NCBI GenBank assembly: GCA_003635315.1
Contig: PYJD01000023.1
Location: 198,502-262,501, forward strand
Direction: 5' to 3'
DNA length: 64,000 bases
Source: Candidatus Poribacteria bacterium
GTDB lineage: Bacteria > Poribacteria > WGA-4E > WGA-3G
How positions within the stretch are numbered: position 1 is the stretch's first letter; each line of letters starts with the position of its first letter. Both the position numbers and the translations under genes were made by a program. Shown here one piece after another: positions 46,501 through 55,874 of the stretch. Below the pieces are notes generated by a model, which had not been told where the DNA came from, made no database searches, and was given only the letters and a program-made list of their open reading frames with translations.

Positions 46501-47211
46501 TTGCGTGAATATTCTGAAATAATTGATAGATTAAATGCACTCGACCTACCTAAAATATTAATAGGTACAGTTGATGACTTTCCAATCTATAAACTGTACC
46601 TAAAATCATCTACGAATACACAGAAACATGTTCTAATTACAAGTGGGTTACATGGTGATGAACCTGGTGGTATTAAAGCATCCTTAAACTTCTTATCAAG
46701 GGAGAACTCTCACCTACTAAAGTCATTTAACTTTACTGTTATACCGTGTATCAATCCATACGGATATGTCAATAATATACGAGAAAACAGGGATGGAATA
46801 GATATCAATCGTATGTTCGAGAGTGATGATATAAAAGAGGTTATGTTTGTAAAAAAAACCTTGGGTGAAACACAATTCTCGTTTACAATTGATTTTCATG
46901 AAGATTATGAGGCATCCGGTTTTTATCTTTATGAAGGTAAAGATGATGAGAAATACATTGGTCCTGACATCACCCAGCAAGTTACAACCATCGGCAGTAT
47001 TGACACAAATGATTCTGGTGAAGATACAACAAGTATAGTTAACGGTGTATACAATGTTTCACCGAAATGGGGAGCAAAAGGGTTAGCACCCTACCTATTG
47101 AATTACCATACCAAACATGTTTTTATCTCAGAAACACCAACTGTTTGGTCTATTAATCAACGTGCTGCACTTCATTTAGGTATATTGGATGCTGCATTGA
47201 CATACTACTAA
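46501..47211 (+). CDS. M14-like metallocarboxypeptidase / AstE-ASPA-like hydrolase
   Basis: The 236-residue protein has the zinc motif SGLHGDEPGG (H and E) near residue 60, IPCINPYGYVNNIRENRDGI then DINRMF (substrate Arg/Asn loop), and a third zinc His in TIDFHEDYE near residue 130. The layout resembles short M14 family peptidases and succinylglutamate desuccinylase-like amidases, so it may cleave an amide or peptide bond. The start is TTG 46501; the ribosome site is weak. It is followed 11 bp later by the enolase-superfamily gene. Confidence 0.78.
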   Translation: MREYSEIIDRLNALDLPKILIGTVDDFPIYKLYLKSSTNTQKHVLITSGLHGDEPGGIKASLNFLSRENSHLLKSFNFTVIPCINPYGYVNNIRENRDGIDINRMFESDDIKEVMFVKKTLGETQFSFTIDFHEDYEASGFYLYEGKDDEKYIGPDITQQVTTIGSIDTNDSGEDTTSIVNGVYNVSPKWGAKGLAPYLLNYHTKHVFISETPTVWSINQRAALHLGILDAALTYY

Positions 47212-47222
47212 GAGGATTATCT

Positions 47223-48482
47223 ATGGAGACACAACTAAATCTATCGAATGTAAATACCGCTTCCAGTCCATCAGAATTGAAGATTACTGATATGCGTATA
47301 GTACGTACCCAAGTTGGTGGACCTATCCTAAAGTTAGACACAAATCAAGGAATCCATGGTCTTGGCGAAGTGCGGGATGGTGCAAGTCCTACCTATGCAT
47401 TAATGCTGAAAAGTCGCATTATAGGAGAAAATCCGTGTAATGTTGATAAGATATTTAGACAAATAAAGCAGTTTGGACACCATGGACGTCAAGGGGGAGG
47501 TGTATGTGGAATTGAAATGGCATTGATGGACTTGGCAGGTAAAGCTTACGGCGTACCGTGTTATCAACTTGCAGGTGGGAAATTCAGAGATAGGATTAGG
47601 TGTTATAGTGATACACCATCTCTAAGAGACGCCGAAGAAATGGGAAAGATCCTACAGGAACGTATGGATAGAGGATTCACTTTTCTGAAGATGGATATAG
47701 GTGTTGGATTACTACGTGGGTTGGATGGTACACTATCTGCCCCAGATGGAAATTTAGATACAAATTCACTGATGCACCCTTTTACAGGTATTCGTCTGAC
47801 CGAGAAAGGGATCAGTATCCTGTGTGAGTATGTTGAAACGGTTCGAAACATAATAGGTTATGAAATTCCATTGGCTGTAGACCATTTTGGACATATAGGT
47901 ATTGAAGATTGTATTCGACTTGCCAGAGCATTGGAGAAATACAATTTAGCATGGTTAGAGGATATGGTACCGTGGCAATTTACAGATCAGTACGTGAGAC
48001 TATCAAATTCCTGTGCAACTCCTATTTGTACGGGTGAGGATATATACTGCAAAGAGGATTTTTTACCATTATTTGAAAGTCGGGGAATTGCCATATGTCA
48101 TCCTGATATTGCTACTTCAGGTGGGATTCTCGAAACAAAAAAGATAGGGGATCTGGCGGAAGACCACGGAATCGCGATGGCTCTTCACATGGCAGGCACA
48201 CCGGTATGTGCCATGGCAAGTGTCCATTGTGCAGCAGCAACTTCAAATTTTATGGTTTTAGAAAATCATTCCGTTGATAATCCATGGTGGGATGAGATGG
48301 TAACAGGATTGCCAAATCCTATTATACAGGATGGATATATCACAGTTCCAGATACACCGGGGTTGGGTATTGAGTTGAATGAAGAGGTTATCAAAGAACA
48401 TCTACATTCAGATGAAAATGGTTATTTTGTTCCTACTCCACAGTGGGATAACGAACGTTCACACGATAGATTGTGGAGTTAG
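47223..48482 (+). CDS. Enolase superfamily enzyme (mandelate racemase-like)
   Basis: The 419-residue protein has GGGVCGIEMALMDLAGKAYG in the cap domain and the barrel ligands Asp in LAVDHFGHIG, Glu in AWLEDMVPW and Glu in CTGEDIYCKEDF, then HMAGTPVCAMASVH with the general base His. It resembles sugar-acid dehydratases. AGAGGATTATCT precedes the ATG. Last gene of the operon; it converges with the interrupted nuclease gene (2-bp gap). Confidence 0.86.
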   Translation: METQLNLSNVNTASSPSELKITDMRIVRTQVGGPILKLDTNQGIHGLGEVRDGASPTYALMLKSRIIGENPCNVDKIFRQIKQFGHHGRQGGGVCGIEMALMDLAGKAYGVPCYQLAGGKFRDRIRCYSDTPSLRDAEEMGKILQERMDRGFTFLKMDIGVGLLRGLDGTLSAPDGNLDTNSLMHPFTGIRLTEKGISILCEYVETVRNIIGYEIPLAVDHFGHIGIEDCIRLARALEKYNLAWLEDMVPWQFTDQYVRLSNSCATPICTGEDIYCKEDFLPLFESRGIAICHPDIATSGGILETKKIGDLAEDHGIAMALHMAGTPVCAMASVHCAAATSNFMVLENHSVDNPWWDEMVTGLPNPIIQDGYITVPDTPGLGIELNEEVIKEHLHSDENGYFVPTPQWDNERSHDRLWS

Positions 48483-48484
48483 GG

Positions 48485-48973
48485 TTAAAGATTAGACAAT
48501 AATACGGAGAGTTTTGATCCACACTTTGCCGTCTTGATATCAGATGTAATACCCATAGATGCGATTCTGGATTGAGGTTTCTTCAATTGTCTTACCTCAA
48601 ATCTTGAAATACCATTATGGAATAGTATAGGAATACAGATTGCTTCTACGTTATTTGGGATATAATCAGTAGCAAAATCAAGACCACCTTTTAATTGTTT
48701 AACTGCCTTATGAGCTTCTGCCTTACCTCCCTTAAGTTCCATTGGTACTACAACAAACTTACTTGACAGGTCAAAGTAGAAGAGTATACATTCGCAATAT
48801 TTCTCATCCTCACGCCCATCTGGAAATACAGAATCAAGATTCACAATTACTCTATCATCCTCTGAAACATTAGTAAGGTTAACACTACATCAACCTCTTC
48901 TGAATATGTTACCGCAAAATAAATGTTCTTCACCGATTTGAGTTCGGATACTCTCAAGTATCTCACTCGCCAC
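48485..48973 (-). pseudogene. PD-(D/E)XK-like nuclease partner gene interrupted by an in-frame TGA
   Basis: A GTG at 48973, inside the end of the ATPase gene, opens a frame of 162 codons to TAA at 48485. It is continuous except for TGA at 48890-48892 (codon 28): FRRG-TGA-CSVNLTNV. The C-S-V-x-L motif and the later FYFDLSSKFVVVPMELKGGK segment recur in short proteins, from memory, that accompany such ATPases. D in FYFD and E-L-K in MELKGG fit a PD-(D/E)XK nuclease core. Either the gene is dead, or it starts downstream (48844, 119 residues, losing the C-S-V motif), or the TGA is read through. CGA to TGA is the simplest mutation. Confidence 0.6.
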
Positions 48974-50396
48974 TCGTACTATCTCCTGTTTTTTCGATGA
49001 GTAATGTCCTTAGATCTACAGATTGATTGTATAATCCCTCAGCAACTTCCCCATAATCAATCGGTTCAAACCCGTTAATTGGATCAAAATTTATCTCCTC
49101 AACTGATTTTTCAGAATGGAACCACCATGTACCTACCTCATCTGCTGTGAGCCAATAATCTAACTCGGTTTGATTCTCTCCTTTTTTCTTCACTTCACCT
49201 ATGCGAACTAAGTTACTAATCTGTTCAAGGATCCACTCACTGTGTGTTGTAATTATTACACGGACTCCTGCTCTTACTAATTTAGCTAATGTAATTGCTA
49301 CTTGGGTCTGAGCACCAGGGTGTAGGTGTGATTCTGGTTCTTCAATTATTAGGGTATCTCCCGGTTTGACAACACCACGTAGGAACAATACCAAAGGGGC
49401 AAGTCCTGTTACCATTGATGATGATTGACTCATGCGTAGAGCATGTTCAGTATTCTGTGGTTGATAGAGAATTTGTGGATATCCGATTCCTGCAGGTCGT
49501 AAGACTTTAATCTCTCCACGCAATACTTCGTTTTCTAATTCTTTAGCAATTTCTACTACTACTTCACTTGATGTTGCTTTATTATTTCCGTAATTGATTA
49601 TATGCTTGAGAAAATCTGCTAATATGCGAGTAAGTGTGGATTTATCTGAAGTGTGCTCCATATCTATGTCAGTTGCCCTATCCACAAGTGAACTGGTAAT
49701 TAACCCATGGGTTTCCATAATACCTATTTGGGAAGCAGGGAGGAAGTATGAATTTGATTCAGAATAATTAGGAAATCTCAATAGTGATCCGAAGTCTTCT
49801 AAATCCATATTCTTATCAACTTTTTGCTGAGAGGATTTTATTACCAGTTCAGGGTTTACATATCCATCAATCTGAGTACATGATTCTGAATTTTGCAGTT
49901 TAAAGTTCCAGAAGGATTGGTTTTTATCATAGACCTTAAGAGATACTGACAGATTATTCTTCGCGTACCGTCTTATGTCCGTAATTGACTTAAGATTATA
50001 ACATTCTTTTAGTTGGTTCGAGATTACATCTGATTCATTAATAATTTTCAAGACATGCTTACAAATCCATTTTGGAAGATCTGCATATAAAAACACCCGA
50101 TCTAATGTATTTAATTTAGTAAGCATCTCATAGGTGTCATCATCAAGACCTTCCTTATGCCTAAACCTTGACTGTCTTAATTGTAATATAATACTTTCTG
50201 GAAAAGGAACTCGTGAAATTCCTTCAAAAGCACGATCCAATGCATAAATGAGCGTAGCAAGGTATGTCTTACCTGTGTTGCTTTCACCGACAAAAATGGT
50301 TAGTGGACGGAGATCAATATCTGCCCTTTCTATCGGTCCGAAATTTTCTACGGAAATATTGACATTAAGGGATTGTGTGCCTTTATCATCGCGCAT
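48963..50396 (-). CDS. AAA/SMC-type ATPase (RecF/OLD-like), possible defence ATPase
   Basis: The 477-residue protein has an N-terminal Walker A at 37-44 (GESNTGKT) after a beta-rich start (VENFGPIERADIDLRPLTIF), a long insert (about residues 70-330), an ABC-like signature region, Walker B with D-loop (TLIIEEPESHLHPGAQ) and the switch His in IITTHSEW. This is the layout of RecF/OLD-like ATPases found in anti-phage modules such as Gabija and PARIS, and in toxin-antitoxin-like pairs. No TOPRIM domain follows; instead the gene overlaps a small PD-(D/E)XK-like gene. It ends in TGA. GAGGATATAA precedes the ATG. Confidence 0.82.
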   Translation of the reverse strand: MRDDKGTQSLNVNISVENFGPIERADIDLRPLTIFVGESNTGKTYLATLIYALDRAFEGISRVPFPESIILQLRQSRFRHKEGLDDDTYEMLTKLNTLDRVFLYADLPKWICKHVLKIINESDVISNQLKECYNLKSITDIRRYAKNNLSVSLKVYDKNQSFWNFKLQNSESCTQIDGYVNPELVIKSSQQKVDKNMDLEDFGSLLRFPNYSESNSYFLPASQIGIMETHGLITSSLVDRATDIDMEHTSDKSTLTRILADFLKHIINYGNNKATSSEVVVEIAKELENEVLRGEIKVLRPAGIGYPQILYQPQNTEHALRMSQSSSMVTGLAPLVLFLRGVVKPGDTLIIEEPESHLHPGAQTQVAITLAKLVRAGVRVIITTHSEWILEQISNLVRIGEVKKKGENQTELDYWLTADEVGTWWFHSEKSVEEINFDPINGFEPIDYGEVAEGLYNQSVDLRTLLIEKTGDSTSGE

Positions 50397-50467
50397 TTAT
50401 ATCCTCATATCGGAATGGCATAACTTTTATATGTATCGACAGTCTAAAACAAAAGGAGGGAGCAAGT

Positions 50468-51256
50468 CTATCGTTTGATGTTTGCCCATGTAGTTGTGAG
50501 TCGTCCACGAGCCGATACATCAAGGGTTTCATTGATAATCTTCTGAATATCCGCTTCTGATAAGGCATAGTTAGCTAACATGAGTTCATCCATACTTCCT
50601 TGGAAGAATCTTGGACAACATGCATTTGCTTCACCACCAAACTTCAATGCTCTATCAGGGGCACTTCTACCTGGACCTTTCTGTGGTATTACTTTCCCAT
50701 CGTGTTCACCGTTGAAATAAAACCGGGCTTCGCTACCATCCCATACGAGTGCTACATGTGACCACTCTTTTGCCTTTATCTTCCCATCAGATATATGATA
50801 TCCTGGGGAGGTAGTGTCATAAAAATAGTATGCAAGTTGACCTGCTCCCGGTTCAATTTGTAAATAATAACTGTTTTTATAGAATATGGTTCCTTTATTT
50901 TCCTGACCTCCACCTGGCAGTTCATCAGGAAATACCCATGCCATCATGGTAATCGCAGCATCAATATCAATTTCATTTGAATTGGGAACTTCAATGAACT
51001 GTGGTTTTCCCACTACACCTGACATACTTACTGCTTTACCAAGAATACCATCTGTCCATTTAATATCTCCGTTAATTTCACCTTCTAAACCAGCGGTTGC
51101 GTCTTTGACTTTATTTCCACTTCCTTCATCTAAATGCCACACATATAACTTTTTGCCGAGTTGTGCTTGATTACCTTTACCTCCAGCTGTGAACCCGTCA
51201 TTGCAGATAGTTACACTAAGAAAAAGACTCAATATTATCCAAATATGGAACTTCAT
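50468..51256 (-). CDS. Exported LamG-domain protein with C-terminal W-A-x-I-K motif
   Basis: Signal peptide over about residues 1-24, then a LamG/laminin_G_3 domain: LYVWHLDEGSGNKVKDATAG, FIEVPNSNEIDI, AITMMAWVFPD, WSHVALVWDG, RFYFNGEHDGK, SMDELMLANYALSE. The tail GRLTTTWANIKR carries the shared motif with Ala for Gly. GGAGGAGCACA precedes the ATG. It lies next to another LamG gene (51399) on the same strand; the two are separate but probably related by duplication. Confidence 0.87.
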   Translation of the reverse strand: MKFHIWIILSLFLSVTICNDGFTAGGKGNQAQLGKKLYVWHLDEGSGNKVKDATAGLEGEINGDIKWTDGILGKAVSMSGVVGKPQFIEVPNSNEIDIDAAITMMAWVFPDELPGGGQENKGTIFYKNSYYLQIEPGAGQLAYYFYDTTSPGYHISDGKIKAKEWSHVALVWDGSEARFYFNGEHDGKVIPQKGPGRSAPDRALKFGGEANACCPRFFQGSMDELMLANYALSEADIQKIINETLDVSARGRLTTTWANIKR

Positions 51257-51398
51257 TGTGCTCCTCCATGTAATAATTATGTTATTGTTGATAATGTGAC
51301 AGGATTAACTAAAGTATTTGAGGTAGTGGGTAGGTGGGTTACCTACCCATGGGTTAATTGAGAAGAGTTATAGCGAATTACAGTAGTGAAAGTAATAA

Positions 51399-52169
51399 TT
51401 ATTCTTTTATATCACCCCAAGTGGTAGCCAATTTCCCACCTGGAGATACATCAAAGAACACTCCATTATTCATATCACTGTTTATTTCATCTTCTGATAG
51501 GGCACGGCTGTATACAGCAACTTCATCAACCTTTCCTATCATTCCAGCAAGACCTGTTTGACCTTTACCTATATGAAAGACAATATCAACGCTGGTAATA
51601 TTACCTGCAGGGGGTTTGAATTCAACATCTAATTTACCATCAATATATTGACGTATCATGTCGCCATCATAGGTTGATGACACATGATGCCATTCTTTTA
51701 AAGCAGGTTTAATTGTCTGTTTGTTACGAGTTCCCTTCCAACCACTTATGTCAATCCACGTTTCAATTTGCGGAGCACCAGTAAACTGGGCACTCCATTG
51801 TAGACAATATCCACCTTGGTTGCCTGGGGTTCTACGTCCCATAAGGTTTGAATCCCCTTGAGATTCTTCTGGAAAAAACCATGCTTGTATTGTGAGGTGT
51901 TTGGTTATATCAAGCTCAGGAACTGCACCAATCTCAACGAATTTTCCAGTTCCGTCCAGATGTATACAACCCCCGAATTTTCCGTCCTTTGACCAAGTTG
52001 CTCCATTAAAGGTTGCTTCAAGATTATTACCACTTGCATCTTTAGCTGTATTTCCTGTCCCTTCGTCAAAAGGGAAATACATCATGAGATCCTTATCATC
52101 ATTAATACCCCATGCAGCATAAGAAAGGGTAATAAAAAGGATAAGTACTGAAATAGATATGGTTTTCAT
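51399..52169 (-). CDS. Exported LamG-domain protein with C-terminal W-G-x-I-K motif
   Basis: Signal peptide (SISVLILFITLSYAAWG) followed by one LamG domain: LMMYFPFDEGTGNTAKDASG, HLDGTGKFVEIG, LTIQAWFFPEE, WHHVSSTYDGD, RQYIDGKLDVEF, VDEVAVYSRALSE. The tail GGKLATTWGDIKE matches the shared C-terminal motif. AAGGAGTATTTACGA precedes the ATG. Together with 50468 it forms a tandem pair. Confidence 0.88.
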   Translation of the reverse strand: MKTISISVLILFITLSYAAWGINDDKDLMMYFPFDEGTGNTAKDASGNNLEATFNGATWSKDGKFGGCIHLDGTGKFVEIGAVPELDITKHLTIQAWFFPEESQGDSNLMGRRTPGNQGGYCLQWSAQFTGAPQIETWIDISGWKGTRNKQTIKPALKEWHHVSSTYDGDMIRQYIDGKLDVEFKPPAGNITSVDIVFHIGKGQTGLAGMIGKVDEVAVYSRALSEDEINSDMNNGVFFDVSPGGKLATTWGDIKE

Positions 52170-52293
52170 TCGTAAATACTCCTTATTGTGTTGGTAAATA
52201 CATGTCCAGAATCTATGTTAACAGTTCTATCAGTGTAGTATCTGACATTTTTAGTTATTATATGTTCGATTCAAGTTACAATGCTAATTACAT

Positions 52294-53928
52294 TTAGAAT
52301 CTTGATATTTCAAGCTCTTTTGATGTAATAAACTCCAATAAAGCTGGTATTCCTTCTTCAGTTTTTTGAATACCCCGTTTAATTGCGGGAATAATGTCTT
52401 CAGGTGATTCAACTCGTTCACCATAACCACCAAAAGCTTTAGCCATATCAGCGTAATGACCAGATATATCTGTTGAACGGTATTTTTCAGTTGAGACTTG
52501 CATAATAGGTATTTCAATCGCCATAGAGAAGTTATTGAAAAGCACTGAAAGGATGGGAATTCGTTCGCGTACTGCAGTCTCAAAGTCCATGCCAGTGAAC
52601 CCTATTGCAGCATCTCCCCATACATTTACACAGAGTGCGTCCGGTCTTGCAAGTTTAGCACCCATTGCTAAGCCAAGACCATAACCGAGTTGTGTCGTCT
52701 TACCCCATCCGATATATGACAGCGGTGTAACGGATTCCCAGAAAGGAGAGAGTTGATCCCGCGGACTACCTGCATCATGGGTGATAATTGTGTTCTTAAC
52801 ATCCACTGTATGCATCAAATCCCATATAACTCGATATGGTGTCATAGGACTCTCTGTTGAGGTAAGTTTCGGCATCCACTGTTTTAACCATTCCTCTTTA
52901 ATACGACCTATTTCTGATGTAACCGAAGTTGCATCTCTTTCAGGTTTACCTTTTAGACGTTCGCGTATTGCTTCTACCAGTCCTTCCAAAATTAATCGTG
53001 CATCTCCAATAAGAGCTGCATCTACTGGAATATCTTTGTTAATATCTTCAGGATCTAATGTTGCATGAATAACGCGTTTACCATCTGGAATAGTGACACC
53101 AAAGTTTGTTCTTGTAAAACTACATCCAATACCGAATAGTAGGTCTGTCTTCTCAAGAAAATGGTGTAGTGGTTTTGGTATGGAACGACCACCAGAACCG
53201 AGGGATAGTGGATGGTTTTCTGGGAAGGCACTTTTTCCACCTAAGCTTGTTGTTACCGGTGCGGCAAGAAGTTCTGCGAGTTCTATCAGAGAATCCCAGG
53301 CTTGTGCATAATGGACACCTTGTCCAGCATAGATAACAGGACATTCAGCCTCAATTAATGCCGCTGCTACTGCATCAATTTCAGAACTGTCAGGAGCATA
53401 ACGTACATTAGGTACAGGTATAGGATCAAATGGTTCAGGCACTTCTGCATTCATCAAGTCTCCTGGTATTTCCACAAGAGTTGGTCTCGGTCTGCCGTTC
53501 CTAACCTGGGTAAATGCCCGACGCATCACCTCTGGAAGAGCTTCAGGAATCGTCAATTGTTCACAGGATTTTGTTACATTTCGATAGTTCAAAGAGGAAT
53601 TAAAGTTAGGTTGAATCTGGGTTAATGTTCGAGCATATCCCATCGGTAGAACGACAATTGGTGCTGAATCTCCATAGGCTTGTGCAACACCCCCAAACGC
53701 ATTTTCTGATCCAGGTCCACTCTGCATACAAAACACCCCGATCTTTTCACCTGAAGTGATTCTACTTAATGCATCTGCCATGTGTAAACCGATACGTTCC
53801 TGCCGAACAATTATTGGTCTAATATCAACCTTTGCAGCTGATTCTATGAGATGGTTCACAGGATATGCAAAAAGATATTCTACGCCTTCTGCTTTTAATA
53901 CTTTTGCAATTGCATCAATGACTTTCAT
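52294..53928 (-). CDS. Thiamine-diphosphate-dependent enzyme (acetolactate synthase/benzoylformate decarboxylase-like)
   Basis: The 544-residue protein has the three ThDP domains: IRPIIVRQERIGLHMADALS with the catalytic Glu near residue 43, the central nucleotide-binding-like domain, and the C-terminal GDAAIGFTGMDFETAVRERI ... LFNN (the G-D-G-x(24-27)-N-N cofactor motif, here G-D-A). Members join or decarboxylate 2-keto acids. It is 18 bp downstream of two PhyH genes and shares their transcript direction, so a keto acid pathway with an oxygenase step is likely. Confidence 0.87.
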   Translation of the reverse strand: MKVIDAIAKVLKAEGVEYLFAYPVNHLIESAAKVDIRPIIVRQERIGLHMADALSRITSGEKIGVFCMQSGPGSENAFGGVAQAYGDSAPIVVLPMGYARTLTQIQPNFNSSLNYRNVTKSCEQLTIPEALPEVMRRAFTQVRNGRPRPTLVEIPGDLMNAEVPEPFDPIPVPNVRYAPDSSEIDAVAAALIEAECPVIYAGQGVHYAQAWDSLIELAELLAAPVTTSLGGKSAFPENHPLSLGSGGRSIPKPLHHFLEKTDLLFGIGCSFTRTNFGVTIPDGKRVIHATLDPEDINKDIPVDAALIGDARLILEGLVEAIRERLKGKPERDATSVTSEIGRIKEEWLKQWMPKLTSTESPMTPYRVIWDLMHTVDVKNTIITHDAGSPRDQLSPFWESVTPLSYIGWGKTTQLGYGLGLAMGAKLARPDALCVNVWGDAAIGFTGMDFETAVRERIPILSVLFNNFSMAIEIPIMQVSTEKYRSTDISGHYADMAKAFGGYGERVESPEDIIPAIKRGIQKTEEGIPALLEFITSKELEISRF

Positions 53929-53946
53929 ATTATTTCTCCTCTGGTT

Positions 53947-54756
53947 CTATTGTGAAGTCGTAGGAATACCTGAATCCATAACAAGTGGAAAATGGTCCCC
54001 TGCCAGTTTTTCTCCATTATTCACGGTGACAAAACGCTTCATTACATGGTTACCACTCTCATCATATAATGTCTCGCTTGTCATATAATGAACTGCAATC
54101 GCACGTCTGGGATTACCACTCTTATTGTCATGGGATCCGTGCCAAGTTAGCGAGTGATGATAATGGACATATCCTTTTGGCACTGGACATAGTTCTACAT
54201 CCAATTCATTTTGCTCAAATTTGTCTGGCATAGAATGGATATCTGGAACAGTATGCAGGAAAGAAATCTGATTACCCCATTTGTATGAACCTGGTACCAT
54301 ACGCATACACCCGTTACTTTCATCAACATCATCTAATGCTACCCAACCTGTAACTTGGCTTGTTTTGGGTGTGAGTATGGGCCAGTAGGGTGAATCCTGA
54401 TGCCACATGTTAACGCCACCTACCTGTGCAGGTTTGTATTGAATCTGATCATGCCACACTCTCACTTCTGTGGCAGATGTTAACTGTCCGATCTCTTCAA
54501 CAATAATTGGATTATATACCAATTCATGATAAGCAGAACTCGCTTCCCAAATATTCACTATTTGCCAGACTGGCGTCTCTTCCTTACCCCCAAGGTTAGC
54601 AATATGGACGGGTTGTGGGATATCCTCTTTTTGGTAATCATCTATGACCCGTGTCAATTCAGAACGTAATTCGTCAACTTGGTCATCACTCAATACACGA
54701 CTTCCAAGGAGAAAGCCCTTCTCACTAAATGTGTCGATTTGGGCTTGATTCAGCAT
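53947..54756 (-). CDS. PhyH-family oxygenase (tandem paralogue 1)
   Basis: A 269-residue PhyH protein. Residues 117-123 read NMWHQDS (H119, D121 iron ligands), preceded by VWHDQIQYKPAQ and followed by PYWPILTPKTSQVTGWVALD. The distal His is in LTWHGSHDN near residue 215. It is about 75% identical by eye to its neighbour 54881-55693. ATG 54756 follows GGAGATAAAT; the TTG at 54768 is in frame but weaker. An operon with the ThDP enzyme is likely. Confidence 0.88.
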   Translation of the reverse strand: MLNQAQIDTFSEKGFLLGSRVLSDDQVDELRSELTRVIDDYQKEDIPQPVHIANLGGKEETPVWQIVNIWEASSAYHELVYNPIIVEEIGQLTSATEVRVWHDQIQYKPAQVGGVNMWHQDSPYWPILTPKTSQVTGWVALDDVDESNGCMRMVPGSYKWGNQISFLHTVPDIHSMPDKFEQNELDVELCPVPKGYVHYHHSLTWHGSHDNKSGNPRRAIAVHYMTSETLYDESGNHVMKRFVTVNNGEKLAGDHFPLVMDSGIPTTSQ

Positions 54757-54880
54757 ATTTATCTCCAATTTTATAGTATTTTAATAAGATTGAACTATCT
54801 GTATCTATCTAATAGAAAAAGTTATTACTTCTCATTTTCTAATGCATATACGGGAATTAGCTAATCACTTAATCGTAGTA

Positions 54881-55693
54881 TTACGATACTACATTCGTTG
54901 GTTTTCCTGATTCCATAACAAGCGGGAAATGATCTCCTGCCAGTTTGTCTCCGTTATTCACGGTTACAAAAGGCTTCATTAGATGATTCCCGCTTTCATC
55001 ATAGATGGTTTCACTTGTCATATAATGAACTGCTATTGCTCTTCGAGCAGCATCACTCGTGTTGTCGTGTGATCCGTGCCAAGTTAGCGAGTGATGATAA
55101 TGGACATGTCCTTTCGATACAGGACATAGTTCAACAGATAGATCGTTGTCATTATACTGATCAGGCATTGTATGTATATCTGGTAGCGTACGTAGAAATT
55201 CCATTTGGCTACCCCACTGGTATGACCCTGGAACCATTCGCATACAGCCATTGCTTTCGTCAACATCATCCAATGCAACCCAGGCTGTCACTTGGCTTGT
55301 TTTCGGCATGAGTATCCCCCATAAAGGAGAATCTTGATGCCATCGATTGACACCACCAATTTGGGGTGGTTTGTATTGAATTTGGTCGTGCCAAACACGT
55401 AACTCTATCGAAGAGGTTAACTGTCCAATTTCTTCAACAACAGTAGGATTATATATAAGTTTGTGAAATGCAGGACTTGCTTCCCATATATTTACGATTT
55501 GCCAGACAGGACTCTCTTCTTTTCCACCAAGATTTGCAATGCGGACAGGTTGTTTTACATCAGGATTTTCATATTGATCAATGACCCTTGCTAATTCAGA
55601 ACGCAATTCCTCAACTTCATCGTCAGGCAATACACGGTTTCCGAGCAGAAATCCCTTCTTTTGGAACATATCCACCTGGGATTGAGTAAGCAT
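54881..55693 (-). CDS. PhyH-family oxygenase (tandem paralogue 2)
   Basis: The 270-residue protein closely resembles the gene at 53947: the same MLxQxQxD start, WHDQIQYKP and a RWHQDSP iron site (H119, D121), the same distal LTWHGSHDN, and the shared C-terminal segment AGDHFPLVM. GGAGAGAAAAAGAAT precedes the ATG. The two genes are tandem with a 124-bp gap, so they arose by local duplication and have since diverged, which suggests different substrates or steps. Confidence 0.88.
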   Translation of the reverse strand: MLTQSQVDMFQKKGFLLGNRVLPDDEVEELRSELARVIDQYENPDVKQPVRIANLGGKEESPVWQIVNIWEASPAFHKLIYNPTVVEEIGQLTSSIELRVWHDQIQYKPPQIGGVNRWHQDSPLWGILMPKTSQVTAWVALDDVDESNGCMRMVPGSYQWGSQMEFLRTLPDIHTMPDQYNDNDLSVELCPVSKGHVHYHHSLTWHGSHDNTSDAARRAIAVHYMTSETIYDESGNHLMKPFVTVNNGDKLAGDHFPLVMESGKPTNVVS

Positions 55694-55874
55694 ATTCTTT
55701 TTCTCTCCTACGCAGTAAGTCTACGGCATTATATCATTTAAATTTCTTTCAGTCAATGTTCATGAAAAACGTGATTGTGATAAAAGTCCATTGAAGCGCA
55801 AATTTATTATTTTGCGATCATTTCTCTGAATACATTTTATAGTAAACTTTTGGATTAATGGAACATTTTGGGTT

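Noticed and set aside
48890..48892. Second selenocysteine site in the nuclease-like gene
   Set aside because: The TGA is next to, not at, the conserved Cys; no good stem-loop follows; a CGA-to-TGA change explains it more simply. Kept only as an interrupted gene.
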